A stretch of 64,000 bases of DNA from Rathayibacter sp. Leaf185 (GTDB lineage Bacteria; Actinomycetota; Actinomycetes; Actinomycetales; Microbacteriaceae): the NCBI RefSeq assembly GCF_001423885.1, contig NZ_LMPP01000001.1, positions 248,001 to 312,000 of the forward strand. Reading direction: 5' to 3'. Positions 24,892 through 33,417 of the stretch are shown here, in pieces. A program made the position numbers and the translations under genes. The notes below the pieces were generated by a model. That model saw nothing but the letters and a program-made list of their open reading frames with translations. It ran no database searches and was not told where the DNA came from. Each line of letters starts with the position of its first letter. Position 1 is the first letter of the stretch.

Positions 24892-25764
24892 TCAGAGGAA
24901 GAGGGGCGCCGGGTCGAGGGAGGCGAAGCGTCGGCGCATGACGGCGATGGCGTCGGCGTGCTCGTCGACGAGGACGAAGCGGCGGCCGAGCGCGTGCGCG
25001 ACCGCGCCCGTGGTCCCGGAGCCGGCGAAGAAGTCGAGCACGGCGTCGCCCTCGCGGCTCGACGCCTGGACGATGCGGCGGAGGACCCCCTCGGGCTTCT
25101 GCGTGGGGTAGCCCGTCTTCTCGCGCCCGGTCGGCGAGACGATCGTGTGCCACCACACGTCCGTCGGCCGCTTGCCGCGCTCCGCCTTCTCGGGTGTGAC
25201 GAGCCCCGGCGCCATGTACGGCTCGCGGTCCACCGCGACCGAGTCGAAGTGGTAGCCGCGCGGATCCTTCACGTACACGAGGATCGTGTCGTGCTTCGTC
25301 GGCCAGCGCCGGGTGGCCTTCGCGCCGTAGTCGTAGGCCCAGATGATCTCGTTGAGGAAGCACTCCCGCCCGAACAGCGCGTCGAGCAGCACCTTCGCGT
25401 AGTGCGCCTCGCGGTAGTCGAGGTGGAGGTACAGCGTGCCGTCGTCGGCCAGCAGCCGCCACGCCTCGGCGAGCCGGGGCTCGAGGAACGACCAGTAGTC
25501 GTCGAAGCGGTCGTCGTAGCGGAGGAGGTCGCCGCGGATCCGCTCGTAGCTGCGCCCCTTGAACCCCGCGATCGTGCCGGTGGCCGAGCGCACCGACGTG
25601 GTCGAGGTGCGCACCTGCGCACGGCCCGTGTTGAACGGAGGATCGAGGTAGACGACCGTGAAGGAGCCGTCCGCGAGCAGCGGCAGGACCTCGAGATTGT
25701 CGGCGTGGATCACCGCGCTCCGCGACTCCGGGACGCCGTCCGCGATCTCGATCGTCCTGGGCAT
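24892..25764 (-). CDS. Site-specific DNA-methyltransferase (adenine/cytosine-N4 type)
   Basis: 290 residues. The catalytic motif IV is DPPFNTG near residue 41, and the S-adenosylmethionine motif is DFFAGSGTTGAVA near residue 250, followed by GRRFVLVDEHADA; KPEGVLRRIV precedes it. Motif order (catalytic, target region, cofactor) places it in the beta class of amino-methyltransferases. The target-recognition region lies about residues 100-230. No restriction enzyme gene is adjacent, so it is an orphan that may regulate or mark DNA. ATG at 25764 is chosen over an ATG 27 bases upstream because the conserved region follows directly. Target sequence unknown. Confidence 0.9.
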   Translation of the reverse strand: MPRTIEIADGVPESRSAVIHADNLEVLPLLADGSFTVVYLDPPFNTGRAQVRTSTTSVRSATGTIAGFKGRSYERIRGDLLRYDDRFDDYWSFLEPRLAEAWRLLADDGTLYLHLDYREAHYAKVLLDALFGRECFLNEIIWAYDYGAKATRRWPTKHDTILVYVKDPRGYHFDSVAVDREPYMAPGLVTPEKAERGKRPTDVWWHTIVSPTGREKTGYPTQKPEGVLRRIVQASSREGDAVLDFFAGSGTTGAVAHALGRRFVLVDEHADAIAVMRRRFASLDPAPLFL

Positions 25765-25851
25765 CGTGCCAGTGTGCCAGTCGCCCGACACGCCGCCGTA
25801 CCCGGGAGGGCACTGACGGGGCCGCCGGGACCTCCGGCGTAGAGTGACGCG

Positions 25852-26136
25852 ATGATCTCAGAGGTGCTGCACGACGAGGACCGGTCCCGCTACACCCTGT
25901 GGGTCGACGGCGAGAACGTCGGTCTCGCGGACTACGCGGTCCGCGGCTCCGACGTCGTGTTCCTGCACACCGAGATCGCCCCCGAGCACCGCCACGAGGG
26001 GCTCGGCGATCGCCTGGTCGAGGCCGCTCTCGACGACGCGCACGAGCGCTTCGGCGGCCACGTCGTGCCGGCCTGCCCCTTCGTCGCCGAGTTCATCGCC
26101 GAGCACCCCGACTACCAGGAGCTCCTGGCGAGCTGA
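25852..26136 (+). CDS. GNAT-like N-acetyltransferase (YjdJ/YidJ type)
   Basis: 94 residues, the short GCN5-related type: strands SRYTLWVDGENVGLADYAVRG and FLHTEIAPEHRHEGLGDRLVE, where RHEGLG is the acetyl-CoA pyrophosphate loop (R-x-x-G-x-G form), then VVPACPFVAEFIAEHPDY, the conserved CPF..F...HP ending of this family. The acceptor is unknown. ATG at 25852 lies 87 bases from the divergent methyltransferase start. It converges on the lipoate ligase gene with ten bases between stops. Confidence 0.88.
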   Translation: MISEVLHDEDRSRYTLWVDGENVGLADYAVRGSDVVFLHTEIAPEHRHEGLGDRLVEAALDDAHERFGGHVVPACPFVAEFIAEHPDYQELLAS

Positions 26137-26146
26137 GCCCGCCGCC

Positions 26147-27196
26147 TCACGGCACCCGGCGGAGCCACTCCTCGGTCGAGTACTTCGTGCGGACGAGCTC
26201 CTCGGCCTCGGCGTACTCCTCGGCGGTCAGATCTCCCGCCGTGCCCCCGTGCAGCTGCACGAAGGTCGCGATCATCCGCTCGATGATCTCGGCGCGGCTG
26301 AGCCCGGTCTGGCTGCGCAGCGGGTCGACCCGCTTGACGGCGGAGGCGATGCCCTTGTCGGACAGCTTCTCGCGGCCGATCCGCAGCACCTGCACCATCT
26401 TCTCGGCGTCGATGTCGTAGCTCATGGTGACGTGGTGCAGCACGGCGCCCGAGCCGAGGCGCTTCTGCGCGGCTCCGCCGATCTTGCCCGAGGGCGAGGT
26501 GATGTCGTTCAGCGGCTGGTAGACGGCGTCGATGCCGAGCGACTGCAGCGCGCTGATCGTCCACTCGTCGAGGAACGCGTAGGAGTCGGCGAAGGTCAGG
26601 CCCTGGACCAGGTCACCCGGCACGTAGAGCGAGTAGGTGACGACGCTGCCCGCCTCCATGAACATCGCGCCGCCGCCCGAGATGCGGCGGACGACCTCGA
26701 CGCCGTACTTCGCCGCGTTCTCGAGGTCGACCTCGTTGCGGAGCGACTGGAAGCTGCCGATCACGACGGCCGGCTGGTCCCACTCCCAGATGCGCAGCGT
26801 CGGCTCGCGGCGGCCCTCGCCGACCGCGGCGGTCAGCACCTCGTCGAGCGCGAGGTGCATGGCCGGCGAGACCGCCTTCGCGTGCACGATGCGCCAGTCG
26901 TAGTCGCGCCAGCTCGTCGCCTGCTGCAGCGAGCGGCGGATGGCGACGGCGACCGCCTCGGGCGTGAAGCCGAGGAGCACCGCGTCGGCGGGCAGCGCCT
27001 GGCGGATGGCGGCCGCGATCGTCTTGGCGTCGGAGGTCGCCGGAAGGCCCACGACCGCGCGGTCGATGTCGTCGAGCGCCGTGTCGGGCTCGAGGAAGAA
27101 GTCTCCTGCGAGCCGGAACCCGGCGAACCTCCCGTCGACGACATCGAGGTCGACGACCACGAGCTTTCCACCGGGGACCTTGTACTCGCCATGCAT
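26147..27196 (-). CDS. lplA: Lipoate-protein ligase A family protein
   Basis: 349 residues. The N-terminal 85 residues form a small accessory domain like the C-terminal domain of E. coli LplA, here placed first; the catalytic BPL/LplA domain follows with LRIWEWDQPAVVIGSFQSLRNEVD, the lipoate-binding RRISGGGAMF, and the lysine in SPSGKIGGAAQKRLGSGAVLHH. It attaches lipoate to the E2/H subunits of dehydrogenase complexes. The swapped domain order is known from some Actinobacteria and Firmicutes. ATG at 27196. It lies ten bases downstream of the hydrolase stop on the same strand, so co-transcription is likely. Confidence 0.88.
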   Translation of the reverse strand: MHGEYKVPGGKLVVVDLDVVDGRFAGFRLAGDFFLEPDTALDDIDRAVVGLPATSDAKTIAAAIRQALPADAVLLGFTPEAVAVAIRRSLQQATSWRDYDWRIVHAKAVSPAMHLALDEVLTAAVGEGRREPTLRIWEWDQPAVVIGSFQSLRNEVDLENAAKYGVEVVRRISGGGAMFMEAGSVVTYSLYVPGDLVQGLTFADSYAFLDEWTISALQSLGIDAVYQPLNDITSPSGKIGGAAQKRLGSGAVLHHVTMSYDIDAEKMVQVLRIGREKLSDKGIASAVKRVDPLRSQTGLSRAEIIERMIATFVQLHGGTAGDLTAEEYAEAEELVRTKYSTEEWLRRVP

Positions 27197-27205
27197 GACG
27201 TCAGC

Positions 27206-28087
27206 CTAGGCCGGAGGACCGACACGGGCCGCCGGGAAGCGCTCGTCGAGCCAGGCCACCACGTCGGCGAGCACCTCGGCGCGGTTCGTCTCCTGGAACA
27301 GCTCGTGCCGCGCCTCCGGATACACGCGGACGCTCACGTCGGTGAGCCCGGAGCGGCGCCGGTACGCCTGCGCGAGCGCCCGCATCGACCGCTCGCCGCC
27401 GAGGGTGTCCTCCGACCCGCCGATGATGAGCAGGGGCAGGTCGGGCTCGAGGTGCCGCGACGGCCGGCCCACCAGTCGCAGGGTCTCGCGCACCCCGACC
27501 CGCTTCGCGAGCGGATCGGTGAAGGTGAGCGGGTCGTCGTGGAAGCGCTGCCAGACCTCGGGGTCGCGCGAGAGCCACTCGAGCCGCAGCCCGCCCGGCA
27601 CGCGGTGTCGGCGGGTGAGGTCGCCGCCGTTCATGTAGCCAGGGAGGCGGTAGGCCGTGCCGCTGAGGACGAGCGCCGCATAGCCGGAGCCGTCGCGGTC
27701 GACGATCCGCTGCGCCATCAGCGAGCCCCAGGAGTGGCCGAGCAGCACGATGGGCACGCCGGGCGACTCCGCGGCGAGCAGGCGGGTGAGGAGCGTGATC
27801 GCGTCCTCGGTCGCGCGGAGGCCGCCGGGACCGAGGCGGCCGAGCTGAGACGCGTCTGCGCCGTGCTGCTCGAACCCGGTGCGGCCGTGCCCGCGGTGGT
27901 CGTCGGCGGCGACCGCGTAGCCCGCGGCGACGAGGGTCTCGGCGACCTCGAGGTAGCGGCCGGAGTGCTCGCCGACGCCGTGGGCGAGCTGCACGATCGC
28001 CCGGGGCTCGGGCAGCGGCCAGTGCCGGTAGTGGATCGTCACGCCGTGGGCGTCCTGGTAGGTCCTGTCGACCGCGATGTCGGGCAT
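27206..28087 (-). CDS. Alpha/beta hydrolase, monoacylglycerol lipase-like
   Basis: 293 residues of the serine aminopeptidase S33/monoglyceride lipase group. Visible: IVQLAHGVGEHSGRYLEVAETL with the HG oxyanion region, DDHRGHGRTG, nucleophile elbow GHSWGS, acid region SEDTLGG, and the catalytic histidine in YPEARHELFQETNR. The whole triad is present. Soluble, likely cytoplasmic. ATG at 28087. Substrate is probably a lipid ester, by family only. It is probably the first gene of a pair with the lipoate ligase. Confidence 0.9.
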   Translation of the reverse strand: MPDIAVDRTYQDAHGVTIHYRHWPLPEPRAIVQLAHGVGEHSGRYLEVAETLVAAGYAVAADDHRGHGRTGFEQHGADASQLGRLGPGGLRATEDAITLLTRLLAAESPGVPIVLLGHSWGSLMAQRIVDRDGSGYAALVLSGTAYRLPGYMNGGDLTRRHRVPGGLRLEWLSRDPEVWQRFHDDPLTFTDPLAKRVGVRETLRLVGRPSRHLEPDLPLLIIGGSEDTLGGERSMRALAQAYRRRSGLTDVSVRVYPEARHELFQETNRAEVLADVVAWLDERFPAARVGPPA

Positions 28088-28267
28088 CCGTACAGTCTGG
28101 CGCAGTGCCGCCGGGGCCGCTCAGCGCGGAGAACCGCCCGAGACCTGAGAAGATACTCACGATCGAGCCCGGGACACCGTGCGCGATCAGGCGCATCGTT
28201 AGCGTTCTAGCGACGTATCGACCCCTGCGACCGTCCCCGACCCCATCTCGAGCGAGGCCAGCCCCCC

Positions 28268-29296
28268 ATGACCGTGTCGCCCCTGATCTGGACACTGACG
28301 ATCGTCTTCATCGTCCTGCTCCTGCTCTTCGACTTCTTCTTCCACGTCCGCAAGGCCCACGAGCCCACGCTCAAGGAGTCGGCGAAGTGGTCGGCCCTCT
28401 ACGTCGGCATCGCCGTGCTCTTCGGCATCGGCGTGCTGGTCTTCGGAGGGGCGACGCCCGGTTCCGAGTACTTCGCCGGCTACATCACCGAGAAGGCGCT
28501 CTCGGTCGACAATCTGTTCGTCTTCCTGATCATCATGGCGAGCTTCAAGGTGCCCCGCGCCGACCAGCAGAAGGTGCTGCTCTTCGGCATCGTCTTCGCG
28601 CTGATCGCCCGCACCGGCTTCATCTTCCTCGGCGCCGCGCTGATCAACTCGTTCGCCTGGGTCTTCTACATCTTCGGTCTGATCCTGCTGCTGACCGCGT
28701 TCAACCTGGTCAAGCCCGGCGATGAGCACGCGGGCGACAACGTGATGGTCCGCCTCGCCAAGCGCCTGTTCAAGACGAGCGACAAGTACGACGGCGACAA
28801 GTTCTACACGCACATCGACGGCAAGAAGGTCCTCACGCCGATGATCCTCGTCATGGCGGCGATCGGAGGAACGGACATCCTGTTCGCCCTCGACAGCGTG
28901 CCCGCGATCTTCGGCCTGACCAGCGACGTCTACCTCGTCTTCACGGCGACCGCGTTCTCGCTCCTCGGACTCCGCCAGCTCTACTTCCTGATCGACGGCC
29001 TCCTCGACCGCCTGGTCTACCTCAGCATCGGGCTCGCGGCGATCCTCGCTTTCATCGGCGTGAAGCTGATCCTGCACGCGCTGCACGAGAACACCCTCCC
29101 GTTCATCAACGGCGGCGAGCACGTCGAGGTCTTCGAGATCAGCACCGGCCTCTCGCTGACGGTGATCATCGGAGTGCTCGCGATCACCGTCATCGCCTCC
29201 CTCGTCAGTCCGAAGGGCCGCAAGATGGCGGCCGAGGCCGCGGAGCGCCAGCGCGTCGCCGCAGCCGCCGGTGCCGACGCGGACGCCAAGCACTGA
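28268..29296 (+). CDS. TerC family integral membrane protein (Alx-like)
   Basis: 342 residues with nine or so membrane helices. TerC hallmarks are the acidic pairs in SVDNLFVFLIIMASFKVP and GGTDILFALDSVPAIFGLTSD, plus LFDFFFHVRKAHEP at the start and LLGLRQLYFLIDG. Members of this family (Alx, TerC) export or handle Mn2+ at the membrane, and some load metals on exported enzymes. ATG at 28268. No yybP-ykoY element is seen in its 180-base leader, unlike the transporter at 2704. A long hairpin follows the stop. Confidence 0.93.
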   Translation: MTVSPLIWTLTIVFIVLLLLFDFFFHVRKAHEPTLKESAKWSALYVGIAVLFGIGVLVFGGATPGSEYFAGYITEKALSVDNLFVFLIIMASFKVPRADQQKVLLFGIVFALIARTGFIFLGAALINSFAWVFYIFGLILLLTAFNLVKPGDEHAGDNVMVRLAKRLFKTSDKYDGDKFYTHIDGKKVLTPMILVMAAIGGTDILFALDSVPAIFGLTSDVYLVFTATAFSLLGLRQLYFLIDGLLDRLVYLSIGLAAILAFIGVKLILHALHENTLPFINGGEHVEVFEISTGLSLTVIIGVLAITVIASLVSPKGRKMAAEAAERQRVAAAAGADADAKH

Positions 29297-29301
29297 GTCA
29301 T

Positions 29302-29375
29302 CCGCACAACGAAGGCTGGGACGCCGATCTGCCGAGAAATCGACCGGATCGCGCGTCCCAGCCTTCGTTGTGCGG
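29302..29375. terminator. Perfect 23-bp inverted repeat between convergent genes
   Basis: Arms 29302-29324 and 29353-29375 are perfect 23-bp reverse complements, with a further CGATC/GATCG pairing (29325-29329 with 29347-29351) inside, around a loop of 17 bases. The left arm starts six bases after the terC stop; the right arm ends directly at the response-regulator stop at 29376. It is placed to stop transcripts from both sides. It is longer than ordinary terminators and recalls, without sequence identity, the repeated hairpins at 7048 and 8029. Confidence 0.8.
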
Positions 29376-30038
29376 CTACTTCGCGCGGTACCGGTGCTCC
29401 GGGCGCCCCGTCGAGCCGTAGCTGAGGGTCATCTCGACCAGCCCGCGCCCGGCGAGACCCGAGAGGTAGCGCTGCGCCGTCGCGCGCGAGATGCCCGCGC
29501 GCTCGGCGACCTCGAGGGCCGAGAGCTCGCCTCCGGAGTCGGAGAGGCGGGCCAGCACCAGCTGCTCGGTCGCCGAGCGCGAGGGCTGCGCGGCCGTGGC
29601 GTCGCCCGAGTGCAGGATCCGCAGAGCCCGCTCGACCGCCTCCTGATCGGCGACGCGGTCCTCGCGCAGAACGTTGCGGAAGCGCACGTAGGCGTCGAGC
29701 CGCTCGCCGAGCAGCCGCGCGTCGAACGGCTTGATCAGGTAGCCGAGCGCCCCCGCGTGCAGTGCCCGGCGCACCGTCTCCCCGTCGGAGGCGGCGCTCA
29801 CCACGAACGCATCCGTGTCGAGCTCGCGCAGCAGCGCGATCCCGCTCTGATCCGGCAGGTGCACGTCGAGCAGCAGCAGATCGGGTGCGCTCTCGTGCAC
29901 CGCCGCCCGGGCGGCGCGTGCCGTGTGCACCGGCGGCAGCGCGCGCAGGCCCTGCCGGGCGTCCACGAGATCGGCGTGCAGCCGCGCGACGCGGAAGTCG
30001 TCGTCGACCACCAGCACGGTGCGCTCCTCGGTGCTCAC
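29376..30038 (-). CDS. CitB/DcuR-type response regulator
   Basis: 220 residues: a receiver domain (VLVVDDDFRVARLHADLV, phosphoacceptor Asp58 in LLLLDVHLPDQSG, YLIKPFDARLLGERL with the conserved lysine) and a C-terminal helix-turn-helix (LSALEVAERAGISRATAQRYLSGLAGRGLVEM) of the CitB class. GTG at 30038 follows GAGGAGGAC and overlaps the kinase stop by four bases. Neighbours suggest it activates the divergent citrate transporter gene; three TGCGCAGA repeats between them are candidate sites. Confidence 0.92.
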   Translation of the reverse strand: MSTEERTVLVVDDDFRVARLHADLVDARQGLRALPPVHTARAARAAVHESAPDLLLLDVHLPDQSGIALLRELDTDAFVVSAASDGETVRRALHAGALGYLIKPFDARLLGERLDAYVRFRNVLREDRVADQEAVERALRILHSGDATAAQPSRSATEQLVLARLSDSGGELSALEVAERAGISRATAQRYLSGLAGRGLVEMTLSYGSTGRPEHRYRAK

Positions 30039-31714
30039 GAGTCCTCCTCGATCGGCGGTCGGACGGCGCCCGGCAGCCGCGCGCAGAGCACCGCTCCCCC
30101 GGAGTCGCCGCCCGCGTCGGCCAGCCACACCGCTCCGCCGCGCCGCGCCGCGACCTCGCGGCAGAGCGGCAGACCGAAGCCGCGGCCGTGCACGCGGTCG
30201 TCGTCGATGCCCTCCGCCGCTCCGCGCGAGAAGAGCGACTCCGGATCGGCCACGCCGTCTCCCGAGTCGGCGACCGTGACGAACAGCGCGTCGCCGTCGT
30301 CGAGAAGCTCGACCTCGACGAAGCGCACGTCGCGCCGGCCCTCGACCGCCGCGCGGACCGCGTTGTCGACGAGGTTGCCGACCACCGTGGCGACGTCCTC
30401 CGGCTCGATCACCACTCCGCGCACCAGCGTCTCCTCACCGAGGGTCAGCAGCACGCCCCGCTCGGCCGCCTCGATGCCCTTCGCGCCGACCAGCGCCTGG
30501 AGGTACGGCTCCTGCAGCCGGTCGGCGTGCTGCACCGGGTACTTGAGCGGGCCGCGGGTCAGCACCTCGCCGAGGTAGTCGCGAGCCGACTCCGTGCGGC
30601 CGGCGTCGAGCAGACCCGCGACGACGTGCAGGCGGTTGGCGAACTCGTGCCGCTGCACGCGCAGCGCGTTGGTCATCGCGCCGACCGCGTCGAGGCGCCG
30701 GCTGAGTGCCGCCAGGTCGGTGCGATCGCGCAGCACGACCACGATGCCGAGATCGCGGTCGCCGCGGGTGACCCTCCGGATGTCGACGTAGACGATGCGC
30801 GAGCGGACCACGAAGCCCTCGGCGGCCGTCGGCGCCTCCGGCGAGCGCAGCGACGCCTCGATGAGGTCGGCGAGCGGAGTCGGCAGCCCGAGCTCCGCCA
30901 GCGGGCGACCGTGCAGCGCGCGACCCGTCGGGTCCTCCGAGCCGAGGATCGCGGCGGCCCGGGCGTTGCAGACGCCGATCCGTCCGTCCCGGTCGAAGGC
31001 GAGCACTCCCTCGTCGACCCCGTCGAGTACAGCGGCCTGGTCCTGCACGAGCGACGTGAGCTCCTCGGGGGCGAGACCCAGGGTCAGGCGCAGCAGGCGC
31101 CGGCGGATGAAGACGGAGGCGACCGCGGCGAGCGCCAGGCCCGCGAGCGCCGCGGCGAGCACGCCGAGCAGCGCGGTCGGCAGGTCGGTGAAGACGCTCG
31201 AGCGCGCGAAGCCGATGCTGACCTCGCCGACGACGGCTCCGTTGCGGGCGCGCGATTCACCCTGTCCGTAGACGGGCACCTTCGCGCGCGCCGACTCCCC
31301 CAGCGTGCCCGTCCCCCACGACACCGTCTCGCGGCCCGCGAGCGCCTCCTCCGGGCTCGTCGAGACGACTTCGCCGAGCCGCGCCGGGTCGGGATGCGCC
31401 AGCCGGATCCCCTCATCGTCCGTGATCACGACGAACAGCGCCCCGGTGCGCTCCTCGACCGCTTCCGCGACGTCCTCGAGCACCCCGTCCTGCAGCTGCT
31501 CCCGCGAGGGCGTGCCGGGATCGGCGGAGTAGGCGGCGACCGCGTCGCGCACGTCCGAGTCCTCCGCGACGGTCCGGGCGATGGCGAGCGCCGTCTCCTC
31601 CGCCTCGCCGCGCAGCTGCTGCACGCTGAGCGCGGTGACGAGCCCCGCGCAGACGAGGACGGCCGCCGACACCGTCGCGAGCTGCAGCACGAGCACGTGG
31701 GTCGCGAAGCGCAT
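30035..31714 (-). CDS. CitA/DcuS-type sensor histidine kinase
   Basis: 559 residues. An N-terminal membrane helix (FATHVLVLQLATVSAAVLVCAGL), an extracytoplasmic sensor domain of the CitA/DcuS type (about residues 40-165), a second helix (LPTALLGVLAAALAGLALAAVASVFI), a PAS domain, the SpoOB-like dimerisation helix RVQRHEFANRLHVVAGLL with the phosphorylated histidine, and a HATPase domain (GNLVDNAVRAAV; GRGFGLPLCREVAARRGG). It should sense citrate or a related carboxylate outside the cell and phosphorylate the overlapping regulator. ATG at 31714 follows GAGGAGG; a longer reading from 31762 is unlikely. Confidence 0.93.
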   Translation of the reverse strand: MRFATHVLVLQLATVSAAVLVCAGLVTALSVQQLRGEAEETALAIARTVAEDSDVRDAVAAYSADPGTPSREQLQDGVLEDVAEAVEERTGALFVVITDDEGIRLAHPDPARLGEVVSTSPEEALAGRETVSWGTGTLGESARAKVPVYGQGESRARNGAVVGEVSIGFARSSVFTDLPTALLGVLAAALAGLALAAVASVFIRRRLLRLTLGLAPEELTSLVQDQAAVLDGVDEGVLAFDRDGRIGVCNARAAAILGSEDPTGRALHGRPLAELGLPTPLADLIEASLRSPEAPTAAEGFVVRSRIVYVDIRRVTRGDRDLGIVVVLRDRTDLAALSRRLDAVGAMTNALRVQRHEFANRLHVVAGLLDAGRTESARDYLGEVLTRGPLKYPVQHADRLQEPYLQALVGAKGIEAAERGVLLTLGEETLVRGVVIEPEDVATVVGNLVDNAVRAAVEGRRDVRFVEVELLDDGDALFVTVADSGDGVADPESLFSRGAAEGIDDDRVHGRGFGLPLCREVAARRGGAVWLADAGGDSGGAVLCARLPGAVRPPIEEDS

Positions 31715-31737
31715 CGGGCCTCCTCGCCGCAGGTCGC

Positions 31738-31772
31738 TGCGCAGAATGCGCAGAACCCACACTATGCGCAGA
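31738..31772. promoter_or_regulatory. Three phased TGCGCAGA repeats between citAB-like genes and the citrate transporter
   Basis: TGCGCAGA occurs at 31738-31745, 31747-31754 and 31765-31772. The starts are 9 and 18 bases apart, so all three lie on a regular nine-base grid. They sit in the 173-base gap between the divergent sensor kinase and CitMHS genes, the place for response-regulator binding. The repeats are observed; binding by the adjacent CitB-type regulator is inferred. Confidence 0.55.
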
Positions 31773-31887
31773 TCGCGCGCTAATGAGCGATACCCGGGCG
31801 GGCGGGCTCCGCCTCCCTAGGGTTTCCACGACCCGGAGAGCCGACGCTCCCCAGGGGGCCGGACGCACGACGACGAAGGAGTCAGCA

Positions 31888-33357
31888 GTGTTGGTAGTAC
31901 TCGGATTCACGATGATCCTGGCCTTCATGGCCCTGATCATGACCAAGCGGCTGACGCCCATGGTCGCCCTGATCGTCGTGCCGACGATCTTCGGGCTCTT
32001 CGCGGGCGCAGGCCTCGGCATCGGCGACATGGTGCTGGAGGCGATCGGCAGCCTGGCCCCGACCGCCGCGCTCCTGATGTTCGCGATCATGTACTTCGGG
32101 ATCATGATCGACGTCGGGCTCTTCGACCCGCTGATCCGCTTCATCGTCCGCGCACTCGGCGACGACCCGGCCAAGGTCGTGCTCGGCACGGCGCTGCTGG
32201 CCGGCGCGGTCTCGCTCGACGGCGACGGCTCGACCACCTTCATCGTGACGACCGCCGCGATGCTGCCGATCTACCTCCGCCTCGGGATGAACCCCGTCGT
32301 GCTCACCTGCGTCGCCGGGCTCGCGAACGGCACCCTGAACATCGTCCCCTGGGGCGGGCCGACCGTGCGCGCCGCGGCCGCCCTGCAGGTCTCGCCGAGC
32401 GAGATCTTCGTCCCGATGCTCCCCTCCCTCGCGGTGGGCCTGGTCGTCACCCTCGTCTTCGCCTGGTTCCTCGGGCTCGGCGAGCGCCGCCGCCTCGGCT
32501 CGCTCGCCCTCGCCGAGCCGATGCTCGAGCGCGAGCTCGTCGGCGCCTCGAACAAGACCCGCGGAGGCCTCGCCGCTCTCACCGGCGGCATCCGCACCGT
32601 CGCCCGCGAGCGCTTCTCGTTCCTCAGGGGCCCGGAGTCGCTGCGCGGCGCGCAGGTCGCCGTCGCCGCCCGCGTGCAGGCCGACGACGCCGACACCGCG
32701 ATGGCCGACACCATGCTCGACCCCGAGCGCGAGACCCTGCGCCCGAAGCTCATCTGGGTCAACCTCGTGCTGACCCTCGCCGTGATGACGCTGCTCGTCG
32801 CCGACATCCTCCCGCTCGCCTACGTCTTCATGGTCGGCTCGGCGGTCGCGCTCCTGATCAACTTCCCGAAGATGAAGGACCAGGCCGCCGAGATCGTCAA
32901 GCACGCTCCGAGCATCGTCGGCGTCGTCTCGATGGTCCTCGCGGCGGGCGTCCTGATCGGCGTGCTCAACGGCACCGGCATGGTCGACGCGATGGCCGAG
33001 TGGGTCGTCGACGTCATCCCGCCCGCGCTCGGGCCCTTCCTGGCCGTCATCACCGGCATCCTGAGCATCCCGATGACGTTCTTCATGTCGAACGACGCCT
33101 TCTACTACGGCATCCTCCCCGTGCTCTCCGAGAGCGCCGCCAACTACGGCATCGACCCGGTCGAGATGGCGCGCGCCTCGATCACCGGCCAGCCGGTACA
33201 CCTGCAGAGCCCGCTGGTGCCGGCGATCCTGCTGCTGGTCTCGCTCGCCGCGGTCAACCTCGGCGACCACCACCGCAAGGTGCTGTGGCGCGCGGTGGTC
33301 GTCTCGCTGGTGATGCTCGCGGTCGGCGTGCTGGTCGGCGCGATCCCGTTCGGCTGA
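31888..33357 (+). CDS. CitMHS family citrate transporter
   Basis: 489 residues, a hydrophobic protein with about 12 helices of the CitMHS family, which import citrate complexed with a divalent metal in exchange with or together with protons. Diagnostic stretches are VSLDGDGSTTFIVTTAAMLPIYLRLGMNP, NIVPWGGPTVRAA and FFMSNDAFYYGILPVL, with SPLVPAILLLVSL near the end. GTG at 31888 follows GAAGGAG; it matches the usual MLVVLGFTMI start of the family. It diverges from the CitAB-type pair and is followed by a hairpin. Confidence 0.94.
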   Translation: MLVVLGFTMILAFMALIMTKRLTPMVALIVVPTIFGLFAGAGLGIGDMVLEAIGSLAPTAALLMFAIMYFGIMIDVGLFDPLIRFIVRALGDDPAKVVLGTALLAGAVSLDGDGSTTFIVTTAAMLPIYLRLGMNPVVLTCVAGLANGTLNIVPWGGPTVRAAAALQVSPSEIFVPMLPSLAVGLVVTLVFAWFLGLGERRRLGSLALAEPMLERELVGASNKTRGGLAALTGGIRTVARERFSFLRGPESLRGAQVAVAARVQADDADTAMADTMLDPERETLRPKLIWVNLVLTLAVMTLLVADILPLAYVFMVGSAVALLINFPKMKDQAAEIVKHAPSIVGVVSMVLAAGVLIGVLNGTGMVDAMAEWVVDVIPPALGPFLAVITGILSIPMTFFMSNDAFYYGILPVLSESAANYGIDPVEMARASITGQPVHLQSPLVPAILLLVSLAAVNLGDHHRKVLWRAVVVSLVMLAVGVLVGAIPFG

Positions 33358-33378
33358 GCCCCGGCACGTCACGGATCG

Positions 33379-33411
33379 GACGAGGCTCCCGCTGCCGGCG
33401 GGGGCCTCGTC
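33379..33411. terminator. Hairpin terminator between the citrate transporter and TSUP genes
   Basis: GACGAGGCTCCCGC (33379-33392) pairs with GCGGGGGCCTCGTC (33398-33411) around a five-base loop with one mismatch. It lies between two convergent stops (33357 and 33418), so it can serve both. Confidence 0.7.
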
Positions 33412-33417
33412 GCGCGT

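Noticed and set aside
28088-28267. Possible second Mn (yybP-ykoY) riboswitch before terC, because of CGAGACC near 28139
   Set aside because: The other invariant loop (GGGGAGTA) and a closing helix are absent; only the short CGAGACC match is present, which is expected by chance in this composition.
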